Positions 42,428 through 53,539 of a DNA stretch of 64,000 bases are shown piece by piece. How positions within the stretch are numbered: the stretch's first letter is position 1; the number at the start of each line of letters is the position of its first letter. The notes under the pieces are model-generated. The model saw only the letters and a program-made list of their open reading frames with translations. It had not been told where the DNA came from and made no database searches. The stretch spans positions 124,001-188,000 of the forward strand of contig NZ_LN999809.1 of NCBI RefSeq assembly GCF_001517665.2, read 5' to 3'. The stretch comes from Peptoniphilus phoceensis (GTDB lineage: Bacteria > Bacillota > Clostridia > Tissierellales > Peptoniphilaceae). Both the position numbers and the translations under genes were made by a program.

Positions 42428-42536
42428 AAGTAAGCTCCTCCATTTTTAAATATATGTAAGTTAAAGTTCATATTTTTTAGTTTTTAGCTTTATTTTTAAA
42501 TAAATTCAAACCCTATATAGTTTAATAATTTATCAC

Positions 42537-42564
42537 ATTATATCACAAAAAAAAAGAAAGTAAA
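42537..42564 (-). promoter_or_regulatory. possible promoter of the micro-peptide genes with TGTGATA repeat
   Basis: Seen on the minus strand: TATAAT (plus 42537-42542) inside the direct repeat TGTGATA-TAA-TGTGATA, with a weak TTTACT -35 candidate 16 bases upstream. The leader to peptide B would be about 105 bases. Confidence 0.4.
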
Positions 42565-42636
42565 GGCAATAAATCTTTTATTAGAAATTTTAAGCTAATT
42601 AGCAAGTATAAATATTTATAAAGCTATTCTACTAAC

Positions 42637-42664
42637 TTCAACAAGCTATATTTTGTGGTATAAT
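42637..42664 (+). promoter_or_regulatory. promoter of the glycolytic operon
   Basis: Seen: extended -10 TGGTATAAT ending at 42664 with TTCAAC at 42637-42642 (16-base spacer). The pgk start lies 46 bases downstream. Confidence 0.7.
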
Positions 42665-42710
42665 TTATGTTGATGAAATTTATTTATGAATCGAAAATAA
42701 GAGGTGTAAT

Positions 42711-43895
42711 GTGAAAAAAACTATTAGAGATTTTGATTTTGATGATAAAACTGCCCTAGTTAGGGTTGACTTTAACGTTCCTCTAAAGGATGGAAAAGTT
42801 ACAGGCGATGATAGAATTATAAAGGCTATTCCTACTATTGAGTATTTAATAGAAAAGGGTGCAGAAGTTGTTCTTATGAGTCACCTTGGAAGACCTAAGG
42901 GAGAATACAAGGAAGAATTATCTCTTGAACCAGTTGCAAAAAGAGCTGCTGAACTTTTAAATAAGGATGTTAAATTTATACCTTCAAAAGAAGTTGTAGA
43001 TGAAAAAGTTATTGAAGAAGTTAAAAATCTTAAAAAGGGAGAAATTGCTCTTCTTGAAAATTTAAGATTTGTAAAGGGCGAAGAAAAAAATGATCCTGAT
43101 TTTGCAAAAAAATTAGCAAGTCTAGGAGATATTTTTGTAAATGATGCCTTTGGAACAGCTCACAGAGCTCACGCATCAAATGTTGGAGTGACAGAATTCC
43201 TACCATCTTGTGCAGGTTTATTAGTAGAAAAAGAAATAAAATATTTTGAAGATGCACTTAAAAATCCAGAAAAACCTTTTGCAGCAATTCTTGGTGGTTC
43301 AAAAGTTTCTGATAAAATTGGCGTAATCGAAAACTTGTTAGAAAAAGTTGACACATTAGTAATTGTTGGTGCCATGGCAAATACTTTTTTAAAGTCAAAG
43401 GGACTTGAAGTTGGTAAATCTCTTGTTGAAGATGATAAATTAGATCTTGCTAGAGAAATGATGGCAAAAGCAGTAGAAAATCATGTTGAACTAATTCTTC
43501 CAAAGGACGTAATTGTTGCTCCAGAACTTTCAGAAGATGCCAAGGGCACTTTAAAAGATGTAGAAGATGTGGATGAAGATGACATGATTCTTGATATTGG
43601 AAGTGAAAGTCTAAAAGATATTGAAGGATCTCTTGAAAAAGCAAAAACTATTGTCTTAAATGGTCCTTGTGGAGTTTTTGAAATTGAAGAATTTTCTCAT
43701 GGAACTATTGAACTTGCAAAGATTTTGGCAAAACTAGATGCTACAGTAATTGTCGGTGGTGGAGATTCTGTTGCCGCTGTTGAAAAAGCAGGAGTAGCTG
43801 ATAAGTTAACTCACATTTCAACTGGTGGAGGAGCAAGTCTTGAAATGCTTGAAGGTAAAAAACTTCCTGGCATTGAGGCAGTTGAAGAAGCATGA
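42711..43895 (+). CDS. pgk: phosphoglycerate kinase
   Basis: 394 residues, glycolytic ATP-forming step. Seen: RVDFNVPLKDG opening, HLGRPKGE, LLENLRFVKGEE, ILGGSKVSDKIG, and the GGGDSVAAVEKAG / STGGGASLEMLEGK nucleotide-binding end. GTG start with GAGGTG ahead. First gene of the operon pgk-tpiA-gpmI-eno; its stop overlaps the tpiA start by four bases. gapA, often the first gene of such operons, is not in the window. Confidence 0.98.
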   Translation: MKKTIRDFDFDDKTALVRVDFNVPLKDGKVTGDDRIIKAIPTIEYLIEKGAEVVLMSHLGRPKGEYKEELSLEPVAKRAAELLNKDVKFIPSKEVVDEKVIEEVKNLKKGEIALLENLRFVKGEEKNDPDFAKKLASLGDIFVNDAFGTAHRAHASNVGVTEFLPSCAGLLVEKEIKYFEDALKNPEKPFAAILGGSKVSDKIGVIENLLEKVDTLVIVGAMANTFLKSKGLEVGKSLVEDDKLDLAREMMAKAVENHVELILPKDVIVAPELSEDAKGTLKDVEDVDEDDMILDIGSESLKDIEGSLEKAKTIVLNGPCGVFEIEEFSHGTIELAKILAKLDATVIVGGGDSVAAVEKAGVADKLTHISTGGGASLEMLEGKKLPGIEAVEEA

Positions 43896-44635
43896 GAAAA
43901 AAATATATTTGTGGAAACTGGAAGATGAACAAGACTTCTTCTGATGCCCTTGAATTTGCAAAAAAAATAAATGATTTTGATTTTGAAAAAGTTGATGTTT
44001 TAATAGCACCATCTTTTGTTTGTCTTGAAAGTTTTAGAAAAAATTTAAAAAATGAAATAATAGTAGCGGGACAAAATGTATCAGAATTTGATGATGGTGC
44101 TTACACAGGCGAAGTTTCAACTTCTATGCTAAAGGATATTTCTGTAAATGATGTAATTATTGGTCATTCTGAAAGAAGAGAAAAGTTTTTTGAAAGTGAT
44201 GAAATTGTAAATTCTAAGGTAAAAAAAGCTTTGGAAGATGGTTTATCTGTAATTCTTTGCCTAGGAGAATCTCTTGAAAAAAAAGAAGAAAACAAGGCAG
44301 TAGAATTTGTAAGAGAAGAACTTTTAAAATCTCTTGATGGGGTTAAAAATTTAGACAAAGTTACTATTGCCTATGAACCTATTTGGGCAATTGGGACTGG
44401 AAAAACTTGCTCATCAGAAGATGCAGAAAATATGTGCAAGGAAATTAGAAATATAATAGATGAAAAATATGGAGAAATTTCTCAACAAATTAGAATTTTA
44501 TATGGTGGATCTGTGAAGCCGGCAAATGCAGGAGAAATTTTATCCAAGGAAAATATTGACGGAGTCCTAGTTGGTGGGGCAAGTCTAAAGGCAGAAGATT
44601 TTATAGAAATAATTAAGGCTGGTGAAAATCTATGA
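43892..44635 (+). CDS. tpiA: triosephosphate isomerase
   Basis: 247 residues, interconverts DHAP and glyceraldehyde-3-phosphate. Seen: GNWKMNK opening with catalytic Lys, IGHSERRE (catalytic His), AYEPIWAIGTGKTC (catalytic Glu and loop 6), and YGGSVKPANA. ATG overlaps the pgk stop (ATGA) and its own stop overlaps gpmI by four bases, so three glycolytic genes are translationally coupled. Confidence 0.98.
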   Translation: MRKKYICGNWKMNKTSSDALEFAKKINDFDFEKVDVLIAPSFVCLESFRKNLKNEIIVAGQNVSEFDDGAYTGEVSTSMLKDISVNDVIIGHSERREKFFESDEIVNSKVKKALEDGLSVILCLGESLEKKEENKAVEFVREELLKSLDGVKNLDKVTIAYEPIWAIGTGKTCSSEDAENMCKEIRNIIDEKYGEISQQIRILYGGSVKPANAGEILSKENIDGVLVGGASLKAEDFIEIIKAGENL

Positions 44636-46134
44636 AGCCAACAATGTTAATAATCTTAGACGGATTTGGAATAAATAATAGTGAAGTTGGAAATGCTGTA
44701 AAACTTGCTAAGACTCCAATTTTAGATGATTTGTATAAAAATTCGGCTCACACAGAAATTTATGCCAGCGAAGAATATGTTGGTCTACCAAAGGGACAAA
44801 TGGGAAATTCTGAAGTTGGTCACTTAAATATTGGAGCAGGCAGAGTAATTTATCAAAATCTTACTAAGATAAGTGAAGCCATTAAATCAGGAGAATTTTT
44901 TAAAAATCCTGAATTTTTAAAAGCCATAGATAATGCCAAGAAAAATAAGTCTAGAGTTCACTTAATAGGTCTTGTGTCAAAGGGAGGAGTTCACTCACAC
45001 TTTGACCATTTAAGAGCTCTAATAAAGTTAATGGAAGACCAAGGGATTGAAAATACTTTTATTCACGCAATTACAGACGGTCGTGATGTATCTCCTCATG
45101 CAGCTATTGATGATATAAAAGAACTTCAAGATGAAATAAAAGAAGTTCCTTCTGTAAAGATTGCCACAATTTCTGGCAGATATTATGCCATGGATCGTGA
45201 TAAGAGATGGGAGAGAACAAAAAAATATTATGATGATTTAACTAGTGATCTTGATTTTTGTGAAGAAGATATTTTGTCTTATATAAAATCCTCTTATGAA
45301 AATGACATAACAGATGAATTTTTGGAACCAGCAAAATTTGTAAAAGATTCTGAAATAAGAGAAGATGATTCAATAATAATATTTAACTTTAGACCTGATA
45401 GAGTAAGACAAATCACAAGAGCCTTAGTAGATGATGATTTTACTGCTTTTGAAAGAGAAAAAATAAAGACAAGTCTTGTAACTATGACAGAGTATGATAA
45501 GGATATAAAAAATAAAACTGTTGCCTTTAAAGATGAGATTCCAAAGGATACTCTTGGAGAAGTTCTTGAAAAAAATAATATTAAGCAACTTAGGATTGCA
45601 GAAACAGAAAAATATGCACATGTAACATTTTTCTTTAATGGGGGACGAGAAAAACCCTTTGAAGGTGAAGATAGGATTTTAGTTCCTTCACCAAAAGTTG
45701 CAACCTATGACTTAAAACCAGAAATGTCTGCCAATGAGGTTACAGATAAGGTCCTTGAAAGTTTAGAAAAGGACAAGTATGGCTTAATAATTTTAAACTT
45801 TGCAAATCCAGACATGGTTGGACATACAGGAGATTTAAAAGCAGCTATAAAAGCAGTTGAAACTGTTGATTATGATCTTGGCAGAATTTTAAAAGTTTTA
45901 AAAGAAAAAGATGGAGCAGCAATAATTACTGCAGACCATGGAAATTGTGAATATATGATTGATGATGAGGGAAAAGTTGTCACTAGTCACAGCACAAATT
46001 TAGTTCCCTTATTCTTATTTAATAGAGATGAAAAGCTAAGAAAAGGTGGAGCTCTTTGTGACTTATCGCCAACAATTTTAAAAATTATGGGAATTGAAAA
46101 GCCAGAGCTTATGACTGGCAAGTCTTTATTTTAG
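44632..46134 (+). CDS. gpmI: 2,3-bisphosphoglycerate-independent phosphoglycerate mutase
   Basis: 500 residues, Mn2+-dependent enzyme interconverting 3- and 2-phosphoglycerate. Seen: LDGFGIN metal site, GQMGNSEVGHLNIGAGR with the catalytic Ser near 63, the TDGRDVSPHA loop, and the metal ligands NFANPDMVGHTG and TADHGNCE. Its need for Mn2+ is notable beside the Mn2+-riboswitch-controlled pump at 231. Starts within the tpiA stop (ATGA). Confidence 0.98.
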   Translation: MKPTMLIILDGFGINNSEVGNAVKLAKTPILDDLYKNSAHTEIYASEEYVGLPKGQMGNSEVGHLNIGAGRVIYQNLTKISEAIKSGEFFKNPEFLKAIDNAKKNKSRVHLIGLVSKGGVHSHFDHLRALIKLMEDQGIENTFIHAITDGRDVSPHAAIDDIKELQDEIKEVPSVKIATISGRYYAMDRDKRWERTKKYYDDLTSDLDFCEEDILSYIKSSYENDITDEFLEPAKFVKDSEIREDDSIIIFNFRPDRVRQITRALVDDDFTAFEREKIKTSLVTMTEYDKDIKNKTVAFKDEIPKDTLGEVLEKNNIKQLRIAETEKYAHVTFFFNGGREKPFEGEDRILVPSPKVATYDLKPEMSANEVTDKVLESLEKDKYGLIILNFANPDMVGHTGDLKAAIKAVETVDYDLGRILKVLKEKDGAAIITADHGNCEYMIDDEGKVVTSHSTNLVPLFLFNRDEKLRKGGALCDLSPTILKIMGIEKPELMTGKSLF

Positions 46135-46142
46135 AAAATTAA

Positions 46143-47866
<1,724 letters not shown>

Positions 47867-47880
47867 AATTTTAAAAACAC

Positions 47881-47908
47881 AAGCACTGGCAAAGACCGGT
47901 GCTTTTTT
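47881..47908 (+). terminator. terminator of the glycolytic operon
   Basis: Seen: AAGCACTGG (47881-47889) / CCGGTGCTT (47896-47904), one G-U pair, 6-base loop, six Ts; an outer CACAAG/CTTGTG adds to the stem. Confidence 0.92.
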
Positions 47909-48003
47909 CTTGTGAAGATTTATAATTTGCCAAAATGATTAGGAATTCTTTTAAAAACCAAAGTATGATAGAATTTGTTTACAAGATTATGTTAGGTGAT
48001 CAA

Positions 48004-48651
48004 ATGAAAAAAATAATTTTAATAGAAGATGATGAAATTTTATCAAGTGGCATTGAGTCCTACTTGTCAAAAAATGATTTTAAAGTAGAAACTTGTAAAA
48101 GTTTCGAAGAAGCAAAGATAAAAATAAACAATTCTTTTGACTTAGCGATTCTTGATATAAATTTGCCTGATAGAGATGGAATAAACTTGATGAATATTTT
48201 GAAAGAAAATAATGTTAGGGTAATAATAACTACAGTAAAAAATGATGAGAAATTTATTGTTAGGGCCCTGGACAGTGGAGCCGACGATTACATTACAAAA
48301 CCTTTTAAGCTCTCTATCTTAAGAGCGAGAATAGACAAAACTCTTAGAACGGCTCTTGTTAAAGATGATTTTATTAGCTTTAAGGACCTGACTTTAAACA
48401 ATAATGAAGGAAGCTTTTATTATAAAGATAAAAAACTAGATTTAACGTCATTGGAATTTGAAGTGATGAAATTATTTATAAATAACCCCAATAGAATTTT
48501 TACTAGGGATTTTTTGCTAGAGAGATTTTGGGATAGTCGAGAAAAGTTTGTCAACGATAATACACTCACTGCTACTATCAAAAGAATTAGAGATAAAAGT
48601 GACAGAGACATTATTAAGACAATTCGTGGAATAGGTTATAGGATGGACTGA
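48004..48651 (+). CDS. OmpR/PhoB family response regulator (module 2)
   Basis: 215 residues. Seen: receiver domain with Asp51 in ILDINLPDRDG and Lys in DYITKPF, and an OmpR winged helix with LTSLEFEVMKLF and NTLTATIKRIRDKS. An in-frame upstream start (47935) would add 23 residues without a ribosome site; ATG 48004 has TTAGGTGAT ahead and gives MKKIILIEDD. Its stop overlaps the kinase start by one base. Paralogue of the regulator at 27713. Confidence 0.93.
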   Translation: MKKIILIEDDEILSSGIESYLSKNDFKVETCKSFEEAKIKINNSFDLAILDINLPDRDGINLMNILKENNVRVIITTVKNDEKFIVRALDSGADDYITKPFKLSILRARIDKTLRTALVKDDFISFKDLTLNNNEGSFYYKDKKLDLTSLEFEVMKLFINNPNRIFTRDFLLERFWDSREKFVNDNTLTATIKRIRDKSDRDIIKTIRGIGYRMD

Positions 48652-49514
48652 TGATTTATTTATTTTACTTTGTGAGTTTATTTGCTCTATATTATTTTTT
48701 GAAAACAAGAGAGAAAAAGAGAATAAAAGAACTTGAGAAATTAATAGATAGGTTGGGAGAAAAAAATTATTCAATTCCCATGGTGCAAGATGAGTTTTCA
48801 ATCCTTGAAGATAAAATTTATAAAATTTTTATAGAACTTGTTGAAGCTAGAGAATTAGTGGAAAAAAACTCAAAAAAGCAAACACAAAACCTAGAGGATA
48901 TTGCCCATCAAATAAAAACTCCAATTACCTCAATGGTTTTTGACTTGGAAACAATTGATAAGACTAAAGATAATAAAAAAGAGATTGAAGGGCTTGAGCT
49001 TCAACTGGAAAGGCTTAACTCTCTTGCTGACATTTTGTTAAAGCTATCTAGTCTTGATGCGAATATAGACAAGATGGAGAAGAGAGAGGTATTGATTTCA
49101 GAAATAATTGACTATGCATTAGATATTTTGAAAAAATCAATCGATGAGAAAAAGGTAAAAATTGTTTGTGACTACGAAGATTATGAGATAAAAGTCGATT
49201 ACTATTGGATATCTGAAGCCCTAATAAATATTATAAAGAATGCCTTAAGCCTTGATAGACTTACAAAAATTAAAATTTCTACAAATAAAAATCCAATTTA
49301 TACAGAGATAACAGTTGAAGATGACGGAGGAGGTATTAAAGAAGAAAACTTCAAAAAAATATTTGAAAGATTTTACAAGAGTCCTGACTCTAAGGGATTT
49401 GGCATTGGTCTTGCCATGGCAAAATCAATTGTTGAGGCTAACAATGGAGATATATCTGTAATAAATGGAAAAGATGGTGCGATTTTTAAAATTAAATTTT
49501 ACAATGTCACTTAA
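48651..49514 (+). CDS. sensor histidine kinase without extracellular sensor domain (module 2)
   Basis: 287 residues. Seen: one short N-terminal membrane segment (about 2-17), then a cytoplasmic helix, phospho-acceptor His86 in DIAHQIKTP, N box LINIIKNALSLD, and GFGIGLAMAKS G box. As in module 1 there is no periplasmic sensor, so sensing through the partner permease is likely. Weaker ribosome site because it is coupled to the regulator gene. Confidence 0.9.
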   Translation: MIYLFYFVSLFALYYFLKTREKKRIKELEKLIDRLGEKNYSIPMVQDEFSILEDKIYKIFIELVEARELVEKNSKKQTQNLEDIAHQIKTPITSMVFDLETIDKTKDNKKEIEGLELQLERLNSLADILLKLSSLDANIDKMEKREVLISEIIDYALDILKKSIDEKKVKIVCDYEDYEIKVDYYWISEALINIIKNALSLDRLTKIKISTNKNPIYTEITVEDDGGGIKEENFKKIFERFYKSPDSKGFGIGLAMAKSIVEANNGDISVINGKDGAIFKIKFYNVT

Positions 49515-49561
49515 AAGTCATTTTAACCCTTTATTATTAAGACAAATAGAGGGAGGTACAT

Positions 49562-50242
49562 ATGGAAATTGTTAGAACTGAAAATTTATCAAAAACTTAT
49601 GGAAGTGGAGAAAATCTTGTAAGAGCAATTGATGATGTTAATTTAAAAATAGAAAAAGGAGAATTTGTTGCAATTGTTGGACCAAGTGGATCAGGCAAGT
49701 CAACTCTTCTTCACTTGTTAGGTGGTGTGGACAATCCAAGTTCTGGAAAAATATTTATAGACGGCAATGACATCTCAAAATATTCATCAAAAGAATTAGC
49801 ACTTTTTAGGAGAAGAAAAGTAGGATTAATTTATCAATTTTATAATTTAATCCCCAACTTAACAGTTAGGCATAACATTGAGTTGCCCCTAAAGCTTGAT
49901 AAGAGAAAAATCAATGATGAAGTCCTATTAGATACAGTTAGAAAGCTAGGAATTGAAAATAAGTTGGATTCCTTTCCAAGTGAACTATCAGGTGGTCAGC
50001 AACAAAGGGTTGCCATAGCAAGAAGTCTTATATATTCTCCGTCTCTTGTACTCGCTGATGAACCAACGGGAAACCTAGACAGGGAGAATTCAAGAGAAAT
50101 AATTGAAATTTTAAAATATTTTAACAGGACTTTAAAACAGACAATTATAGTAATCACACATGATGAGTCCATAGCTCTAGAGGCAGAAAGGGTAATAACA
50201 ATTGTTGATGGAAAAGTAGTGGGAGATGATAAGAATGAATAG
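49562..50242 (+). CDS. ABC transporter ATPase (MacB/BceA-like, module 2)
   Basis: 226 residues. Seen: Walker A GPSGSGKST near 40, signature LSGGQQQR near 142, Walker [15 protein letters not shown]-loop ITHDES. GGGAGG precedes ATG. Same order of genes as module 1 (regulator, kinase, ATPase, permease) but with no terminator or TTACA/TGTAA operator between kinase and ATPase, so the whole module may be one transcript. Confidence 0.94.
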   Translation: MEIVRTENLSKTYGSGENLVRAIDDVNLKIEKGEFVAIVGPSGSGKSTLLHLLGGVDNPSSGKIFIDGNDISKYSSKELALFRRRKVGLIYQFYNLIPNLTVRHNIELPLKLDKRKINDEVLLDTVRKLGIENKLDSFPSELSGGQQQRVAIARSLIYSPSLVLADEPTGNLDRENSREIIEILKYFNRTLKQTIIVITHDESIALEAERVITIVDGKVVGDDKNE

Positions 50243-52703
50243 GAAGAATCTCTCAATCTCACTTTCACTTTTTATAACTGCAATTTTCTTTACATTTTGT
50301 GTTTACTTTGGATATGTAAATAATAAGTTTGATTATGAACATTTTAGGAACAGATCAATTTATGATGCTAAAATTATGTCTGATACAGTTTTTGGTGAAT
50401 CAAGTAAATTAAAAGAAATAAATAATATTAAAGAAGTAGGAGAAGTTGCAGTAGAAAATAATTCTGCCAAGTTATCCAAAAATGTCTTAGTAATAAATTA
50501 CACAGACCAGGGTTTTAACAAGATGTTAGAAGATAATATGTTAAAAGAGGGGAGCTTTGCTGCAAAAGATAATGAAATTACCATACCAAAAAGTCTTGCA
50601 AAAAAAGAAAATTTAAAAATTGGGGATAAGATTGAAGTAGAATTTGGAAATAGATTGGTTGATGGAAAACCAATAAAAGCAGTTTCAAGTGTTACTAAGG
50701 ATGAAGAATTTATAAGAAAAGATAGCAAAGAATATGTAATAAGTGGTCTCACAAGAAATCTTTACAATGAAAATATGAAGATTTTTTATGCGTCTACTGT
50801 CATAGGAAAGAATGCAAAGACTAATAGCTTTGTAAGATTCCATAATTTTAGAAAAGCCTATAGTAATAAAGATAATTTAGAAAAAGAAATAGCATCTGCC
50901 TTGAATAAAGATAAAGTAGAACTTGCATTTAGCGAGATAATGAAAGACTATTATCAAGTTGATGAAAGTCTTTTACAACAAAATAGGCAGGTGATTGTAG
51001 ACTCTATTTTAATATTTGCTACAATCCTCATTTTTATATTTTTTGTAAAAAATATTTTTACAGTTTGGGGTCTAAGAAAGATAAGAGAAATTTCAATGTA
51101 CAAGTCCATTGGTTCAACAGATTATCAAATTTATAAATTGCTTTTAAAAGATGGATTAAAAATTTCATTTTTACCAATAGTTTTGGGACATATTTTCGGA
51201 TATGGAGGAATCAACCTCCTCAATTTTGGAATTCAAAGGATTGTAGAGGAAGAGGAAAAGTACAAGTATATAGAATTTTCGCCAAGCCTTTCACTTGTAG
51301 TTCTATTAATTTGCTTTTTTATAATTTTCATATCAATATTTGCTCCAGCTAAAAAAATCGCAAAGATAAATATAATTGATGGTATAAAGGGCAACTTTAG
51401 TGACAAAAATATAAAACTAAAAAGGAATAAAGATATTTGGAAGGAATTAAAGATAAATAATTTAAAAACTATTTCTTCTCAGAGATATATTTCTGCAATT
51501 GGAATGATAATTGTATCAATTTTTTTGATAGTTTTCTCTATGGCAAAGTACAATAGGGTGAAGAATACTTACACTTACAATACGAATATTAATATACTAA
51601 TTCATTCAAATGAAGCTGAAGTTCCAAATGTCTTAAAGGATATAATGAAGACTACAGAAAATCACAGAGCCTTCCTTTCAACTGAAAAATATATTTCCCT
51701 TAGTAAGGATCAAAATTATTCAGATGAGTTTAGGTCTCTTGATTTACATGAAACAATCCGCAAATATTATGATAATGGCGAAGATTTTTATCTCGATGGA
51801 ATTATTACGGCCTTAGATGATCAAACTTTTGAAAAAATAGGTGGCAAAAAGGGAGAGGCTTTGCTATTAAATAGGGTCCAAGTCAATCCAAATGCACCTA
51901 TTGATGGATCAGAAACAACAAAATATTTTAAAAACATAAATAGTTTAAATTACTCTATAACAGAGAAAAAAGATTACAATTATTCAATCAAAGTAGATAA
52001 ATTAATCGATGACACAAAGGACTTTAGGCAAAGAAGGCTACCTTTTTATGTGAATTTATATGTTGACTTTGACACATATTTTAAACTCTTAGATGAATGG
52101 AATAAATACTATTTAAAAAACAACAATGACTTGAGAAGAAACACCTACGAACTCTCAATGAAAGTTGATGAAAATAAGTTAGACGATATAAAGAATGAAG
52201 TTAAAGAGAGATTAGATTCTTCCATTGCCTACAATGAAACTTATAATTTAACTACAAGCAAAGATGTAGAAGCAAGTCGCATGAAAGACGTAAAAACTTT
52301 TGGACTTATGATAGTTTTTATTGCAGGCATAATTTTCATTTTAAATATAACTAATGGATATTCTTCCATTAATTTAAGTTTAATGGCAAGGAAAAAAGAA
52401 ATTGGATCTTTAATGTCTTGTGGAATAGATGGGGAAGAACTAATATATAAATATACAAGAGATTTTATATTAGAAGAAATCAAATCTCTGGCAATAGTTT
52501 TAACAGTAAGTTTTGCTGCTTTATTTGTAATTGCAAAAATTTCGCCAACATTGGATATGAAAATTTTGTTGTCTTATTTTGAATATAAATATTTCCTTGT
52601 TTTTGGAATTTTGATTTATGGTATAAATATCTTAATCTACAAATTATCTTTAAAAAATATTCTAAAGATTGATCCCATTGATTTGATAAGAGGATTTGAC
52701 TAG
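50235..52703 (+). CDS. large FtsX-family ABC permease (module 2)
   Basis: 822 residues. Seen: N-terminal membrane helix, large external domain (about 35-250), FtsX unit with REISMYKSIGSTDYQIYKLL, more helices, a second external block (about 440-660), and a final FtsX unit with KEIGSLMSCGIDGEELIYKY. Same design as the module-1 permease but low direct similarity, so an old duplication or separate acquisition. ATG 50235 has GGGAG nine bases ahead and is preferred to ATG 50226. Likely involved in antimicrobial-peptide sensing or removal; substrate unknown. Confidence 0.9.
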   Translation: MNRKNLSISLSLFITAIFFTFCVYFGYVNNKFDYEHFRNRSIYDAKIMSDTVFGESSKLKEINNIKEVGEVAVENNSAKLSKNVLVINYTDQGFNKMLEDNMLKEGSFAAKDNEITIPKSLAKKENLKIGDKIEVEFGNRLVDGKPIKAVSSVTKDEEFIRKDSKEYVISGLTRNLYNENMKIFYASTVIGKNAKTNSFVRFHNFRKAYSNKDNLEKEIASALNKDKVELAFSEIMKDYYQVDESLLQQNRQVIVDSILIFATILIFIFFVKNIFTVWGLRKIREISMYKSIGSTDYQIYKLLLKDGLKISFLPIVLGHIFGYGGINLLNFGIQRIVEEEEKYKYIEFSPSLSLVVLLICFFIIFISIFAPAKKIAKINIIDGIKGNFSDKNIKLKRNKDIWKELKINNLKTISSQRYISAIGMIIVSIFLIVFSMAKYNRVKNTYTYNTNINILIHSNEAEVPNVLKDIMKTTENHRAFLSTEKYISLSKDQNYSDEFRSLDLHETIRKYYDNGEDFYLDGIITALDDQTFEKIGGKKGEALLLNRVQVNPNAPIDGSETTKYFKNINSLNYSITEKKDYNYSIKVDKLIDDTKDFRQRRLPFYVNLYVDFDTYFKLLDEWNKYYLKNNNDLRRNTYELSMKVDENKLDDIKNEVKERLDSSIAYNETYNLTTSKDVEASRMKDVKTFGLMIVFIAGIIFILNITNGYSSINLSLMARKKEIGSLMSCGIDGEELIYKYTRDFILEEIKSLAIVLTVSFAALFVIAKISPTLDMKILLSYFEYKYFLVFGILIYGINILIYKLSLKNILKIDPIDLIRGFD

Positions 52704-52712
52704 GAGGAACTT

Positions 52713-52970
52713 ATGAGAAAAAGTATTAGTAAAATCTTATTTTTTATTGGAATTGGAGTTTTTATAATTTCTTATTTCTTGCCTGTAGATATTTTTGAAA
52801 ATTTTACAAACCTAAGACCAACTGGTCTCACAAGTTTATTTATCTGTAGGATTATTGGACTTATTGGTCTTATCTTTGCAATTAAAGAGAAGTCAGTTTT
52901 GTTTGGTATATTAAATTTTTTATTAATTATAATTTTTCCACTAGTTATGTTTATTAATAGTTTCATATAA
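52713..52970 (+). CDS. small membrane protein at the end of module 2, function unknown
   Basis: 85 residues with about three hydrophobic segments (6-22, 41-57, 62-82). AGGAGG precedes ATG and the gene starts 9 bases after the permease stop, so it belongs to the same transcript. It has no counterpart in module 1. No family recognised; possibly an accessory subunit or immunity-type protein, which is speculation. Confidence 0.65.
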   Translation: MRKSISKILFFIGIGVFIISYFLPVDIFENFTNLRPTGLTSLFICRIIGLIGLIFAIKEKSVLFGILNFLLIIIFPLVMFINSFI

Positions 52971-52978
52971 TTTATTTT

Positions 52979-53026
52979 AAGTGATGTTTTAGAATAATTA
53001 ATTTTATTCTTAGCATCACTTTTTTA
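52979..53026 (+). terminator. terminator of module 2
   Basis: Seen: AAGTGATG (52979-52986) / CATCACTT (53014-53021) with an inner AGAATAA/TTATTCT stem, then Ts. Confidence 0.88.
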
Positions 53027-53044
53027 TTAAATAAATTTTTACAA

Positions 53045-53101
53045 TTTCGATTATACTAGAAATAAATTAAAAATAAAAAAATATTTCGAGTATAATCGAA
53101 A
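53045..53101. repeat. paired 18-bp palindromic sites (TTTCGA-N6-TCGAAA type)
   Basis: Seen: left copy TTTCGATTATACTAGAAA (53045-53062) and right copy TTTCGAGTATAATCGAAA (53084-53101). Each is itself nearly palindromic, and the two are inverted to each other with one mismatch, 21 bases apart. No gene starts next to them. They look like two operator sites or the stem of a large hairpin; the surrounding 300 bases (53027-53323) hold no gene I can support. Confidence 0.7.
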
Positions 53102-53202
53102 CTAAGTTGAAAAATGAATAGAAATTTGAATCCTTTGAATTTTTTCAAACTAATGAAAGAGTAATTAAAAGTTATTATAAAACAATTTAGAGCAAAAATT
53201 TT

Positions 53203-53250
53203 AAATGACATCCTTAAGTTGGATCTATATTCCAATTTAAGATGTCATTT
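53203..53250. terminator. long hairpin, probable terminator of the minus-strand gene at 53324
   Basis: Seen: about 20-bp imperfect stem AAATGACATCCTTAAG... (53203-53223) / ...TTTAAGATGTCATTT (53230-53250) with one bulge and a 6-base loop. T-rich on both sides. No plus-strand gene precedes it, so it most likely serves the small minus-strand gene or is left from a lost one. Confidence 0.6.
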
Positions 53251-53323
53251 TTAATGCAAGAAAATATATTTTATATTTTTAAATTAAAGGATATTATAAA
53301 GTTATGGATTAAAATTTTTAAAT

Positions 53324-53539
53324 TTATTTATCTTTATCCGAATAGTCTTTATATAAAAGATAAGTTCCCAATATAGTAGAAGCATATAAATACTTTTTCA
53401 TAAATTCGACTTCATCCCAAAATCTCATGTTAAAGAAACTGCCAGGAAGCACATCTAAAAATCTATCAAGAATAAGGATTACAAAGCTTAAGATTAAGGG
53501 GCTAATAAATACTAATAATAATAAAAACTTTTTTTTCAT
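53324..53539 (-). CDS. small membrane protein, function unknown
   Basis: 71 residues. Seen: a lysine start, a long hydrophobic segment (about 5-26), the polar stretch DVLPGSFFNMRFWDEVEF, a second short hydrophobic part (about 50-62) and a charged KDYSDKDK end. AAGGAG lies at the right distance before ATG. Isolated gene. No family recognised; the strong ribosome site supports it. Confidence 0.58.
   Translation of the reverse strand: MKKKFLLLLVFISPLILSFVILILDRFLDVLPGSFFNMRFWDEVEFMKKYLYASTILGTYLLYKDYSDKDK

Noticed and set aside
43030-44012. Leucine/glutamine-rich minus-strand ORFs inside pgk and neighbours
   Set aside because: They are antisense shadows of strongly biased plus-strand genes and have no ribosome sites.
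53105-53165. Short ORF (16 codons, starting ATG 53114) after the palindromic pair
   Set aside because: No ribosome site and no similarity; too short to support.
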